This document shows, piece after piece, positions 18,478-29,600 of a stretch of 64,000 nt of DNA. The DNA comes from DATMNR01 sp963702765 (lineage in GTDB: Bacteria; Chloroflexota; Ktedonobacteria; Ktedonobacterales; Ktedonobacteraceae): contig CAVPEB010000027.1 of the NCBI GenBank assembly GCA_963702765.1, forward strand, positions 1 to 64,000. Reading direction: 5' to 3'. The position numbers and the translations under genes were made by a program. Under the pieces are notes generated by a model. The model searched no databases. It saw only the letters and a list, made by a program, of their open reading frames with translations, and was not told where the DNA came from. Position 1 is the stretch's first letter. The number at the start of each line of letters is the position of its first letter.

Positions 18478-19898
18478 TCACCTCTTAGAGTTGTTTTCCA
18501 TCTGTCGCCCTGCGTCGTCTCTTAACGTCTCATCTCTCCCTGGTACTCCGTTCAACTGAAACAGCTGGTTGGTACCGGGTCTCCTCTCCTGGTTGGGAGT
18601 GCGTAACCACAGTGAGACAGAAGCTGGTTGCATGGTCTCCTCAACGACTGCTAGCAGATTTTCACTTAATTGGCTCAAATCCACTTCATTGCGCAGGGTG
18701 GCACTGAAAGCAGCCAGGGTGCGGGCTGCATCGTATTTACGGCGGTAGAAACGGCGGTGGATGATTTTCTGGATATGATGACGTAAGGGTTGGAACAAGG
18801 CAGCAATGGCCAGTGTAGAGATGACAATCACCAACGGGGACGCTCCTACCTGTCCAGTGAGCCCTTTAAAGAGCGCTTGTAATGCTACGACAAGGCCAAA
18901 GTAGACCAGAGCGAGGAGGCCGGTGAGTGTCCCATAGACCAACGTACGATTGATCAGGATGTCGATGTCCCACAGGCGGTAGCGCAGGATGGCAATGCCA
19001 AGCGTCAGCGGAATGAGCAGTAAGCCAAGCGGGTAAATGTACGTAAAGATCAAGTAATAGATTGAGCTTGAGGTGCTAAGCGAAGGGAAAATCAGCAGCG
19101 GCACGTAGATGCCAAGAATGGTCAGTATTGTTATTCCTAAGACGAAGACCACCCACTTGGTTTGCTGGCGCTGAACCGGGCCGGAAACACGAACGTAGCG
19201 GTAGATTTGCGCGACAACGCCGGAACCGCCATTGACCAGGAAGATGGCACTGATCACCCATGGAGGGAATGTGGAGAACGCATTTGGGTAGGTGTTCAAA
19301 AAAATGGTGTTAACGACCACGAAAACCGCCAGCGGGCGCGTCCAGCGGGGAACAAATTGTCCATCGGGAAAGAGATACAAGAGGAGGCAGAGCGAGATAT
19401 ACCCAAGGCCGATCAAAATATTGAGTGACCAGTACCAGGCCGAATGCGCGTTCGGACGCCAGGTTTGCCTGGGCTTGGACGCTAAAGTTGACCCCAAAGG
19501 TCACGAGGAACAATGAGACCAACATAGCCATCCAATCATCAGATATGCGCCAGAAAATCAGACCGGCGACCCCAAAGGAGACCAGCGTCGAGGCAGTGAT
19601 AGAGTGTAAGGATGGATACAGCGTAAGCGCCGATGGAAAGACCCAGATTCTGGAGCGCATGCGCGGTGCCAGGAGTGAGTTGCCCGTAGCTATACACGCA
19701 CGTAACGCCGGCACAGACGGTCTGAAGTTGCGCAACATACGCGGGAAGGCTCAGCACGAAGGTGCTCAGTGAGAAGACAACCACTGCCACCCACACGATT
19801 CTGGCAAAGACGAGCCAGAGTCCATGCAAGCGCGTGCCCTCTGCACTACGCGAGCTGCGGCTTCTCGTTGTTTCCGTCAACGAGGGTTGAACATGCAT
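18478..19898 (-). pseudogene. Multi-helix membrane sensor-like protein, two frameshifts
   Basis: A Chloroflexota-type integral membrane sensor. The first frame starts at 19898 with one helix (RIVWVAVVVFSLSTFVLSLP) and CAGVTCVYSYGQLTPG. After a one-base shift near 19597-19618 comes STLVSFGVAGLIFWRISDDW. A second shift near 19447 leads to SAWYWSLNILIGLGYISLCL, five further helices, LRYRLWDIDILINRTLVYG and a GAF-like or linker start (YDAARTLAAFSATLRNEVDL). It stops at 18478 in RQMENNSKR, without kinase domains. Relatives continue into GAF, histidine kinase or LuxR modules, so it may also be truncated. Confidence 0.65.
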
Positions 19899-19956
19899 CT
19901 GAGTACTCCTTCTCTCAAGCGAGAACGCGACCTCTGAGAGGCGGCGTTCTCATCAA

Positions 19957-19998
19957 TCACGATGCGCTCTTCATCTCCTGTTGGAGCGCGCATCGTGA
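19957..19998. repeat. Inverted repeat between sensor and cupredoxin genes
   Basis: TCACGATGCGCTC (19957-19969) pairs with GAGCG-CG-CATCGTGA (19984-19998), a 13-bp stem with a 2-base bulge. It lies 26 bases past the end of the cupredoxin gene and could be its terminator, although no T-run follows on either strand. Confidence 0.4.
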
Positions 19999-20023
19999 CG
20001 CATTGCTTATCACCCCACTCAAT

Positions 20024-20861
20024 TTATTGCACTACAATTGTCAAACTCATCATCGAGTGTATCGTACAATAAATGTGATACACGCCAGCAGTAGCAAATG
20101 GACCAATTTCTATCGAGCCACCAGTGACTGCCACATCTTTGACCACCGGCGCCCCCGGCTCAAGGCTGCTCTCAGGCGCTCCATCAGCATTCCAGAAACC
20201 ATTGCTCAGCACATGCTCAACATTGCCATCATCAACTAGGCGCAGTTTGGCGGAACTTTCGGCACAAGCACCACGTTTTGCACAAAATTGGTAGCCGACA
20301 TATGCACCGTTGGCTCACCATTGGTCGTCGTACTACCAGTGCTGGTTGGAGGATTAGCCGCGACGATGAGCGAAACGAGTATCATCCCCACCACAAATGT
20401 CGTGAAGCTTGTCAACAGGAGACGCAAGTTGCCAGGGGCCGGAGCTCCAGGATGGCGATAGTTCTGCAGTGTGGCTGCGATACCAGCAATGATGGCCACC
20501 AGGCCAAAGGATAGAATGATTATCAATGTGATAAAGGACGCTGCATCACTTGGGTGGTCATGAAGTAATGGATAATCGGCTGGCTCATCTGAACGGAGAC
20601 CGCCCCCAGAGCGACCAATGCACCTATCGCAGGAGCCCAACGGAAGCGCAAGAAGCAAAGAGCTGCCCCAAACAGGGTCACAATCCCAAGAATCAGGAGA
20701 GGCAGAATAAACGTGTGTGCAGCGATAAGCACCAGGAGTAGATTGGCAAAGTAGGCCAGGGACATGCCCAGTAGGGATGTAGCGGCTACCTTGCTTAGAG
20801 CGGATCGATTATGAGTAGGTTTTTTGTCCATCTCCTTTGGAATGTCCTGTAGCTTAGCCAT
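20024..20861 (-). pseudogene. Membrane protein with C-terminal cupredoxin domain, frameshifted
   Basis: Three frames combine into one protein. From 20861 come two or three helices (ALSKVAATSLLGMSLAYFAN, AAHTFILPLLILGIVTLFGA). A shift with one missing base at about 20551-20558 joins to SFITLIIILSFGLVAIIAGI. A second missing base at about 20254-20258 (restoring PKGSAKLRLVDDGNV) leads into a plastocyanin-like domain. Its type-1 copper ligands are visible: His in DDGNVEHVL, then Cys, His and Met in VYHIYCTIHSMM. Both indels are deletions, unlike most others here. The protein would bind copper outside the membrane, in electron transfer or copper handling. Confidence 0.7.
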
Positions 20862-20962
20862 GTTTTCTCCGCCTTTTGATGTCGATTATGCAGGTGACGA
20901 TCTGCGGACATGGGTAGTGGCTCCTTTGGGAAACTCTAGCTCAAATGCACGAGAACGACAGA

Positions 20963-21409
20963 TCACCGTGCGTTGGCTGGTGCCGAAATGACGCCAAGCT
21001 GCTGCATCAGGCCCAGGTCATCTCTCACCGCTCGATGTTCGACCACTTTGCCGTCTCGGAAGCGAATAAAATGCATCTGAGCCTGTCGAACTGATCGACC
21101 GGTTGGAGGCATGCCTGGTAAAGGACTGGGACATCGATGAGTACCGCTCATGATCAACCGGACAGCCACGATATCACCCTCAGCGACGAGTTCCTCGACG
21201 GTGTAGTGCATATCGGGAAAAGCCGTACTCAGCATCGTGATCAGCTGACGCATCGATTCGGGACCACGATGGCTGCTTACAGGAGGCATGCTGTGATTGA
21301 TAAAATCAGGAGCGATTACCTCATCTGATACAGAGAAGTTGCCCTGGTTAAAGAGTTGCTCGTAAAGATGTTGAACGGTTGCCTTGTTTTCTGCTTCTGT
21401 TGTTGACAT
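20963..21409 (-). CDS. SnoaL-like ester cyclase family protein
   Basis: A 148-residue NTF2-fold protein of the SnoaL-like/ester cyclase group. Family features are TVQHLYEQLFNQGNFSVSDE, IAPDFINHSMPP (substrate-pocket His), FPDMHYTVEELVAEGDIVAV and FRDGKVVEHRAVRDDLGLMQQ. The ATG at 21409 follows AAAGGAG and is preferred over an in-frame ATG at 21460. Members range from polyketide cyclases to uncharacterised stress proteins. It is the only intact gene between 15 and 24.6 kb. Confidence 0.85.
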   Translation of the reverse strand: MSTTEAENKATVQHLYEQLFNQGNFSVSDEVIAPDFINHSMPPVSSHRGPESMRQLITMLSTAFPDMHYTVEELVAEGDIVAVRLIMSGTHRCPSPLPGMPPTGRSVRQAQMHFIRFRDGKVVEHRAVRDDLGLMQQLGVISAPANAR

Positions 21410-21586
21410 GGAATTGACTCCTTTAATGATATGGTTTACCTCTCGAGAATATCCCTCCACATGGAGTGATGTTCTCAGTATAAGAAGTAATACCTCACAG
21501 GACTGTCTGTTGAAATACGTAACGTGAGCCTATCGGATTACGTAATATACGTGACGAGACGCTGGAAAGAGGGTCAGATTACATAC

Positions 21587-24500
21587 TCAGTGCTTTGGTG
21601 GTAGCAGACCGACCTCGATGGCATAGAGCACCAGAGCTGTGCGTGAGTTTATGCCGAGCCGGGTGTAGATGCGGTCCAGGTGTGTAGTCACAGTGCGCTG
21701 ACTGATGATCAATTGCTCAGCGATTTCGGCATTGGTCATATCCTTCGCGACCAGCAGAACGATTTCGAGTTCGCGGGGGCTTAGCGGCGACGTGCTCGTG
21801 TGTGGATGGTGGGTACTCCGAGGACGGGTCCCGAGTTTATAGAGGAGTCGTCGTGCATGCCTGACATAGCGCCGTGAACCTAGATGCTCGAAAACTGCCA
21901 GGCTTTCAAGTAAAGCGGGCACGGCTAACGCTGTATCATTGGCAGCGACGAGGGCCGCCCATTCCAGGTGGGCACGAGCGGCTTCGAACGGCATCTCCAC
22001 TGCTGTGAATGCACTGCCTGCATGGTTAAGGCTTGCGAGAGCTTCGGTGGTTTGACCGAGTGCTTGTTGGGCAAGACCTTTGATACAATTCGCAAGAGCT
22101 ATCGCAAAGACATTCTCTGGTGGGGCTTGCACCATGAAATCATGTACGATGTTCAGTGCTTGTTCGGGATTGCCAACCATGACCTGGGCCTCGGCAAGCA
22201 GCGCCAATACCAGGAATGGGAAATCGGTCGGCGTAAGCATCTGGTTCAGCCTACTTAAAGCGGCCACAACACCAGCCGTATCTGCTAGCTCGAGGGCTAG
22301 CATCATTTCGGCTACAGCTACCTGCCTGAAGATGTTGTGATCAAACATGGTCCCACCGCCAAAAATCTGGTATGCCTCAGCAAGACAGGCAGACTGCTTC
22401 ATCCAGGTCACCGCGATAGACCTGGACGAACCCCCGTATGCTGAGTGCGCAAGCGATGCCTCGAGCAAATCCGAGGCGGCGGGTCGTAGCAACGAGCTCG
22501 GCACTCTCGTGTAGTGCCTCATCCCACTTCCCAGCCATCAGATCGACCGCGACCAGGCGGTTGCGAGGGTACACTTCGAGTGTTGATGCGCCAAGCCGCC
22601 GTGCCACCTCCAGGCTGAGCAGTTGCATGGTAGCGGGCCACTTTGTGTTCGCCAAGGGTGTAGGCAAAGAGGGCCAAAATGTCATGTGCTCGCTGGACGA
22701 GCAAAGGTTCATTGGCTGCTTCGGCCTCATTGAGAGCGCGCTGAGCAAGATCGCGAGCGACAACAATATCCCGTTCCGCCGGGAATGACCGAATCTGAGC
22801 AAAGTATGCTTCCGCCAGGACTCGCCTCGACCCCAACTGCTCAGCCAGTGTAGCCAGATCCTTTGCCGCAGTGCTCAACCCCTTGATCATCGTCACGGCG
22901 CCCAAGCAGGATCACTCGCACGTGAAGCAGATCGGCCAGCTCCTGCCGACGGTTCGCTGCTTTCCAGAACACTGTAGGCCATTCTCAAGATGCGCCTGAG
23001 CGTTATCGAAGTGACCGCGGTCCCACTCCGCCAGTGCCAGGTGACGCTCCAACTGCGCGGTCGCAGGAGCGTTCCGAACTCGCTCGTACAAGATACTCGC
23101 CTCGTTCCACACTGCAATTGCCGCAGCGGTCTCTCCGACACGCTCCCACGCCTCACCGAGCCGTTCGAGCACGGACGGCAACAACTCTATGCTGCAGCCT
23201 TCGCGAATAAGCCCCAGTGCAGCGCCGAAGTGCATTGCCGCCTGATCGTTGGCATAGAGGCTATATGCCCGCTCTCCGGCAGCAAGCAGCACCTCTAGAG
23301 CTCGAAGTGTATCGACCTGCGAACCGGCGGATTGATAATGGCGGGCAAGATGGTCGAGGTCATCAGGACACAATCGTTCGAGTGTGGCAGCGAAGGCAGC
23401 ATGGGTTTGTCGACGCGCCATCTCTGGCAATTCATCGTAGGCAACCTTCTGGATCAAAGGGTGTGTAAGGGTATAGGTCACATCCACACTGCCCACATCC
23501 TCGACCACAAGCCCGGTCATACTGAGACGTTGCACGGTTTGCAAGAGAACCTCGTCGTTCCATCCAAGGACCTCTTGCAGGACTGCATGCGATACTGCTC
23601 CACCACTGATCGCAATCAGATCGAGGACGCGGTGTTCTCTTGCATTCAGGTGTCGCAGGCGTTCCAGAATCAAGTCTCGGATATTCGGGGGCATTACGAG
23701 TGTCAAATCAGTGCTTAGAATCGAACTCTCACCACTTTTACGGAGTTGGTCAGCATCAATGAGGCTACGGATAAGCTCTTCGACGAAGAGTGGTGTACCG
23801 CCAGCGCGGGCATTGAGTAACGTAAGCAGTTCGCTTGGGGCTTCGCTGCCCAGCAGTCCCGCAGCCAATTCGGCAACGGCTTCGGGTTCGAGCCGTGCGA
23901 GAGCTAACTCCCAATCTTGTCCAGCCCGGCGCAGAGATACCAGAAGCTGGCGCAGACCACGAGCAGTGTCGATCTCTTCAGCTCGGTATGTGCCCAGAAC
24001 AAGCACAGATTGATCAGCTACGCTCCTTGTGAGATAGTGCAGGAGTTCGATGGAGGCAGGGTCTGCCCAATGGAGGTCATCCAAAAAGAGCAGCACCGGT
24101 GCCTCCGCAGTGAGGCGTTCAAGCAAACGCGAAACGGCCTCAAAGAGGCGGGTCTTCTCAAGGGCCGGGTCGCCCAACGGCAATGGCGCAGGCAACCTGA
24201 GGTCAGTGAACAGCCGACCCAGATCAGGTAGGCCGTTTACTAACCGGGCCTGGTGAGGAGAGTCGAGGCGGCGTAGGAAAGTTCCAAAGGCAGCGAGAAT
24301 GGGAGCGTAAGCGAGGCGACCTTCCAGCGCATAAGCTGAACACTCCAATATCAGAAAACCCCGCTCACGTGCCAGGACGAGCGCCTCGCGAGCCAGGCGA
24401 GTCTTCCCGATGCCAGCCTCACCGACGAGGAACATGGCGCACCCCTGTCCACCAGCAGCGCGAGAAAGATGCGCTACCAACTGGTCCATCTCAGCGCTAC

Positions 24501-24591
24501 GACCAACGAGTGGAGGTCGAGCCAGTGTTGAGTTTCGTGCTCTTGTATCTATGTTATGCTGGGAGATCTTATCTCCCTGGTGCCGATGCAT
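21587..24591 (-). pseudogene. MalT/LAL-type LuxR regulator with AAA ATPase, frameshifted
   Basis: A large ATP-dependent LuxR regulator of about 990 residues in several pieces. The first 559 codons (from 24591) hold an NB-ARC/AAA domain: Walker A VGEAGIGKTRLARE, Walker B LLFLDDLHWADPAS and PLFVEELIRSLID. TPR-like helices follow (LARHYQSAGSQVDTLRALEV). The frame breaks around 22905-22990, near 22628 and near 22390; pieces such as EAYFAQIRSFPAERDIVVAR and LEVARRLGASTLEVYPRNRL continue the repeats. The last piece ends in a LuxR helix-turn-helix (LSPRELEIVLLVAKDMTNAE, IAEQLIISQRTVTTHLDRIY). Such proteins are signal-gated activators. Confidence 0.8.
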
Positions 24592-24887
24592 CGATACCCA
24601 CTTCTAAAGAAAAACAGGGAGCTACTTCATTGAGATCCTTGCCCTTCGAATAGTCATTTGTTCATAGCTATGGAAGCCGACTTTAGACAATTACGGACTG
24701 GAGCGCCTCCAGGCAAGGGCGCTTTAGTCCACGACCTTGTTGTCCTGGCCCATACTATTATGGCACGTAGACACAAAAAGCATCAAGCAATCCTTTCCTT
24801 TTTTGAGTTGACAACCCATACGCTCGACCAGTTCTCCAACTCCCCGTCGATATATGTTGCTGTATGTCCTTCCAAGCATGTATCAGA
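24592..24887. other. Intergenic region with an imperfect hairpin
   Basis: No supported gene. An inverted repeat at 24695-24707 and 24718-24730 (GGACTGGAGCGCC / GGCGCTTTAGTCC) forms a 13-bp stem with two G-U pairs and a 10-base loop. It may be a small dispersed palindrome or a leader structure. Confidence 0.35.
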
Positions 24888-25031
24888 TTAATCTATTGCC
24901 AGGGTATCGCTTTGCTCCTGAGCAAAATGCCTAAAATCTTGCAGACGTTGCCTAGTCACTTCCGCACGAAGTAGAGGACCCATGCGATCTGTAAAGCCTG
25001 GATCTTCTTCTGTACTACCCTCTTCTCTCAT
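24888..25031 (-). CDS. Small hypothetical protein, 47 residues
   Basis: A 47-codon ORF starts at ATG 25031 with GAGG seven bases upstream and ends at TAA (24888-24890). The protein is charged and soluble (MREEGSTEEDPGFTDRMGPL, then LRAEVTRQRLQDFRHFAQEQ, a likely amphipathic helix). No family was recognised. The coding-like composition and ribosome binding site support it modestly. Confidence 0.4.
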   Translation of the reverse strand: MREEGSTEEDPGFTDRMGPLLRAEVTRQRLQDFRHFAQEQSDTLAID

Positions 25032-25085
25032 ATTGTGCCTCACATACGTTGGTATTGGAATTGTCTTTCCTTAGGGTGCGCATAT

Positions 25086-25093
25086 GTTATAAT
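25086..25093 (+). promoter_or_regulatory. Extended -10 promoter before the hydrolase remnant
   Basis: TGTTATAAT is a TG-extended consensus -10, 74 bases before the ATG at 25167. The same ATATGTTATAAT string occurs before the TPR gene (6710-6721). No clear -35. Confidence 0.4.
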
Positions 25094-25166
25094 GCAAACT
25101 GCTTATTTGCGAGAGTCTACCTCGAAATCTGAACTCACAAGGCTTACAAGGAAGGAACAAACATAG

Positions 25167-25618
25167 ATGTCAGAATGGTCCGAGGGCTTTATTCAGGCAA
25201 ACGATCTCAACATCCATTATCACCGTACTGGCGGAACTGGCAAGCCACCGCTTATTTTGCTGCACGGCGTTATGGATAACGGGCTGTGCTGGACGCCTGT
25301 AGCAAGTGATCTCCAAGCAAGCTTTGATGTGATTATGCCTGACGCTCGCAGTCATGGGCTTACTGGCGGTCCTCTGGAAAACATCTCCAGGTGAGTTTCC
25401 CCTGGCGCGAACAGCTTCCAGCTATCACCTGCCCTATTCTGCTCGTTACAGGAGATCCAACTGCGGGTGCCATTGTCACTCCCCAGGTGGCACAGGAGGC
25501 AGCAAGTCTCTGGCGACAAGGAGAAGTGATCCAGATCCAGGGAGCAGGCCACTGCATTCATCGAGATCGTTATACAGAGACAATGCCACAGATCCAGGCA
25601 TTTCTGAGTCGGGTTTGA
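25167..25618 (+). pseudogene. Alpha/beta hydrolase with internal deletion
   Basis: Two adjacent frames encode the two ends of one alpha/beta hydrolase. The 5' piece (25167-25394, after AAGGAAGGA) has LILLHGVMDNGLCWTPVASD and the oxyanion/strand-4 region DARSHGLTGG. The 3' piece (about 25391-25618) has ITCPILLVTGDPTAGAIVTP with the acid residue and IQGAGHCIHRDRYTETMPQI with the catalytic His. About 110 residues that should contain the nucleophile elbow (GxSxG) and the cap are missing, so the product cannot be active. The promoter and ribosome binding site are intact, indicating recent loss. Confidence 0.75.
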
Positions 25619-25835
25619 GTCCTGTCTGGAAAGAAGGCCTACCAGAGTATCATGGCCGCTGCCAATTGAACAAACTTCCAGGTTAGATTTTAGTAAGGCA
25701 ATGCAACTACGCGATGAAGTCGCGGGAACTGAAGCATTCTCACTCCTGCACTCGAACACAGTCAATATTATATAAACACGGAAATTGACGGACATGCTTG
25801 ACTCCCGGCAGTTACACATCAATTTGGCAAGAGCC

Positions 25836-26609
25836 TTATTTCTGATCGTTCAACAATATCTGTTCGGCAATATCGCGTACTCCGCGACTGTAAGGAAGTT
25901 CAGGATATACCAAACAGAAGATATTTGCACTCCCCAATTCAATCATTTCCTCTGAAACAGGCAATATTCCAGCTACTGGTGCATCATAGGCTTGTTCGAC
26001 TTGCTGCTTCAAACTCGCGAAATCCAGCTTGGGGAGGGCCTTGTTGATCACGAGCAGTATTTTTTTCATTTGAAGCTTGCGTGCCACCTCCACTGTGACG
26101 GCAGTACCCTGAAAGTCTTGTTGGTCCGGGCGCAGAATCAGCACTAGCATATCTGAAATGAGGAGGGAGAGCAGGGTTTCTTCATTCAAGCCTGGATGGG
26201 TATCAATGAACAGGTAATCGAGGCGCAGTGTTCTCATCAGCGTGCGAAATCCGTCAGTGAGTAAATTCACCTCATAGCCTTCACGCAGCATTCGTGTAAT
26301 TTCCCCTGCCTTGATGCTGGCAGGAAGCAGGAAGAGCGCTCCCTGCGTTGTTACATCGGTCCCTAACTTACTGGTGACGTCATGCACTGCCTGCTCAATA
26401 CTACATCGTCCATACAGATAGTCGTTGAGTGTCAGCCCAATCTGCTCCTGACTCATCCCAAAGAGCACATGCAAGCCAGGAGATTGCAGATCGGTATCAA
26501 CAACAGCGACCCGTTTGCCCTGTTGGACGATAATACTTGCTAGATTAGCCGTCAAATTGGATTTGCCAGTTCCACCCCGATAGGAGTGAATAGAAACGAT
26601 GGTCGACAT
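25836..26609 (-). CDS. MinD/ParA-like P-loop ATPase
   Basis: A 257-residue SIMIBI-class ATPase. The deviant Walker A is HSYRGGTGKSNLTANLA, the switch I region VAVVDTDLQSPGLHVLFG, and Walker B DYLFIDTHPGLNEETLLSLL. ILRPDQQDFQGTAV and VINKALPK resemble MinD family members. No obvious C-terminal amphipathic membrane helix is present, and minC, minE and parB are absent. It follows the hybrid histidine kinase by 31 bases in the same direction, so a role in placing or regulating that signalling complex is possible (inference; compare CpaE and MinD-like proteins in polar systems). Confidence 0.82.
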   Translation of the reverse strand: MSTIVSIHSYRGGTGKSNLTANLASIIVQQGKRVAVVDTDLQSPGLHVLFGMSQEQIGLTLNDYLYGRCSIEQAVHDVTSKLGTDVTTQGALFLLPASIKAGEITRMLREGYEVNLLTDGFRTLMRTLRLDYLFIDTHPGLNEETLLSLLISDMLVLILRPDQQDFQGTAVTVEVARKLQMKKILLVINKALPKLDFASLKQQVEQAYDAPVAGILPVSEEMIELGSANIFCLVYPELPYSRGVRDIAEQILLNDQK

Positions 26610-26640
26610 GACTAAAATTATTCCTCTCTATATACTCTCT

Positions 26641-29600
26641 TTATTTGTGAATCTCTGCACCTTCGGCTATAAATGCCTGGCAAACGCGACGATATTCCTG
26701 CTCCAGCTTCGTAATGAGATTGTCTGCCCCTCTGACCGTTCCTTGCTTGCCGAGAGACTCCAGGCTGGAACAAATCTCAGCCATAGTGCGAGCTCCTATA
26801 TTGTAACTGCTGCCTTTGAGATTATGAGCTGCTCGTTTGAGCGCCTCAGGTTGTTCCTCGCGCACAGCGACATGTAATGCTTCCAACAATGGAGGTGTCT
26901 CGGACTGGAAAGCCTCTGCCAGTTCAAGCAGGATATCAGGTTCGCCATCTCCCTGAAACTGGCGCAATTCTGCGAGTACTGCCGGATCAATGGCAGGTGA
27001 CGATCCCGATGGTTGCGTCCCATCTTGAGAAACTGGCGTTACTTCTCTCGATGATCCTGCTAGAGGCTGTGGAGGAACTTCACGGCGTTTGACCTCAAGC
27101 CCTGCACGTTCGAGAGCATCCTGCATTGCCTTTACCTGAATAGGCTTGGTTAGGTAATCATCCATACCAGCAGCCAGGCATTCCTCGCGATCTCCCTGCA
27201 TTGCATTGGCCGTCATCGCTATTATGCGTGGACGTTGCTTCGTCGATACATCCTTGTGAATGGCGCGTGTCGTTTCCAGTCCATCCATTTCAGGCATCTG
27301 CACATCCATTAAAATCACATCGTAGCTCTGTCTCTGTAATGCTTCCAGTACCTCCAGGCCGTTACCAGCAACATCAGCTCGGTATCCCATGCGAGCCAGG
27401 AGGCGCAATGCCAACCGCTGGTTAACCGTGTTGTCTTCCGCCAACAGAATGTGTAATGGCAGTCTCCGACCCAGTTCTGTATCAAATTGTTTTGCACTTG
27501 ACTCTGTTGACGAGGGTATAGAGCGTGAGTATTTTTGGTCAGCAAAAAGTGGTAGCAGCGCATTATACAATTGTGAAGGCTTAATCGGCTTATGCAAAAA
27601 GGCTGCAAACTGCACATTGTGCGTATCAACATCACCCCGTCCCAGGGAGGTTAACATAATGATCGGAAGATGCTCTGCGCTTTGAAGACTGCGCAACTGC
27701 TCGGCAAGCATCAACCCATCCATATCTGGCATCTGCATATCCAGGATGGCAACATCAAAAGACATGCCTTCTCGCACCTGTGCCAGGGCCTCCTGACCAG
27801 AAGCATAGGCATAGGGAAGGATGCCCCAGGATTGGGCCTGTAGCGAGAGTATGGAGCGATTCGTCGCGTTATCATCCACAATCAACATGCGTTTTCCAAC
27901 GAGGTAGGGCTGACTAGAATCCAGATAAGGGTGTGCGGGTGCGGGAGCTTCCTCGACTAGAATAGTGAAATGAAAGATCGAACCAACCCCTGGCTCGCTT
28001 TCAACCCACATTGTACCCCCCATCAGTTCGGCCAATCGCTTACTGATCGACAGTCCAAGACCTGTTCCACCATAGCGCCTGGTTGTCGAGGCATCTACCT
28101 GGCTAAACGATTGAAATAAGCGTGCCTTCCCTTCGTCTGAAATACCGATGCCCGTATCTCTGACCGCAAAAGAAAGCTCATAGTCGGCCAATACATCGCG
28201 CATTTGTCCGTCCGAATCTCTCTCTTCGTCATTGCGCTTGACGCTAACTGAAAGTACGACTTCGCCTTTTTCAGTAAACTTGACAGCATTTGAGAGCAAA
28301 TTGACGAGTATCTGGCGCAGGCGAGTCACATCTCCATAAATAGCCGGAGGAGTTAATTTATCCAACTGATAAGCCAGATCCAGCCCTTTCTCAGTGGCCC
28401 TGGCTGCCACCAGATCCAGGGCTGATTCTATGCACTCACGTAGATCGAAGGGATGGCGTTCAAGTTCCAGTTTTCCAGCTTCAATCTTGGAGAAGTCAAG
28501 GATATCATTGATGATGGTCAGCAAGGCGTCGCTACTTGAGCGAACCGTTTCAGCGTAATCATTTTGCTCAGGCGTCAGATCCGTATCAAGTAGCAAGCTG
28601 GTCATGCCTATAATTGCATTCATGGGGGTACGGATCTCGTGGCTCATCATAGCCAGGAAAGCGCTTTTGGCCTCATTAGCAGCCTCGGCCTCCGCTTTTG
28701 CCTGTTCCATGGCTTGCATTGCCAGTTTCCGATCTGTGACATCGCGTAGAACGACCAGGCGGCCCGTGGGAGAGCCTCGCCGTTCTGGAAGTGTTGAGAT
28801 GCGCAGATCGTAAAAGCGTTGCTCTCCATTCATTGTGAGAGCGAGTTCTTCATGGGCAGATGAGAGATTGTAGAAGCGTTGAATCAGGTCGGCAAAGGCA
28901 GAGGCCGCGCGAACACTTGTCTGGCCTTTCACCTCTGAAAGTTTGCGACCCATGAGGCGCTCCGCTGCCGGGTTGAGATCTGTAATTCGGTGTTGAGCAT
29001 CTGTCACAATTACAGCGTCACTCATGCTTTCAACCACGATATTGCGCGCAACTGGCGCAAGCTCTTCTGATCGATAGTGGAAGACGGCCCAATACAACGC
29101 GAGACCGCTAATCGTAAGAGCCAGAGGAGTCAAATCCAGGCCAGAAAGCGGGTTCCAGCCTAAGGCTACCAGTGCAACCACTATCCAGGGAACCAGTATC
29201 GCAATTAATAAAGCAATGACTTGTCCTCGATACAAGGAGTCTGAACGCATGCGTGCAAGGATATGCCACACGAGGAGAATTGTGCTGAGAACGACCAGTA
29301 GATAGGAGTAGACAGCATTGATCCAGAACCAGGAACCGTATGTGAGAGCCTGGGCGGTAAATGAGGCGCTTTTGTCCGAGGTACTATTTGAGATCAGACC
29401 ATACTTTGAGTTTGTCCAGACGAGTAGCAACGTAATGAGAGGTTCAATCGTTAACAAAAAAATCACTGGAAGCGTCAGCCAGCGGGAACGGCCCGTATAT
29501 TGGAGCGAGAAGACAAGCAAGGCCGCCGGCACAATCACCATTCCCAACAATGGGACATTATTCCATACAATAATGATAGGGAAACCAGCATTTCCCTGAG

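Noticed and set aside
24658..24891. 77-codon plus-strand frame
   Set aside because: No ribosome binding site, no protein-like pattern, covers the hairpin at 24695-24730.
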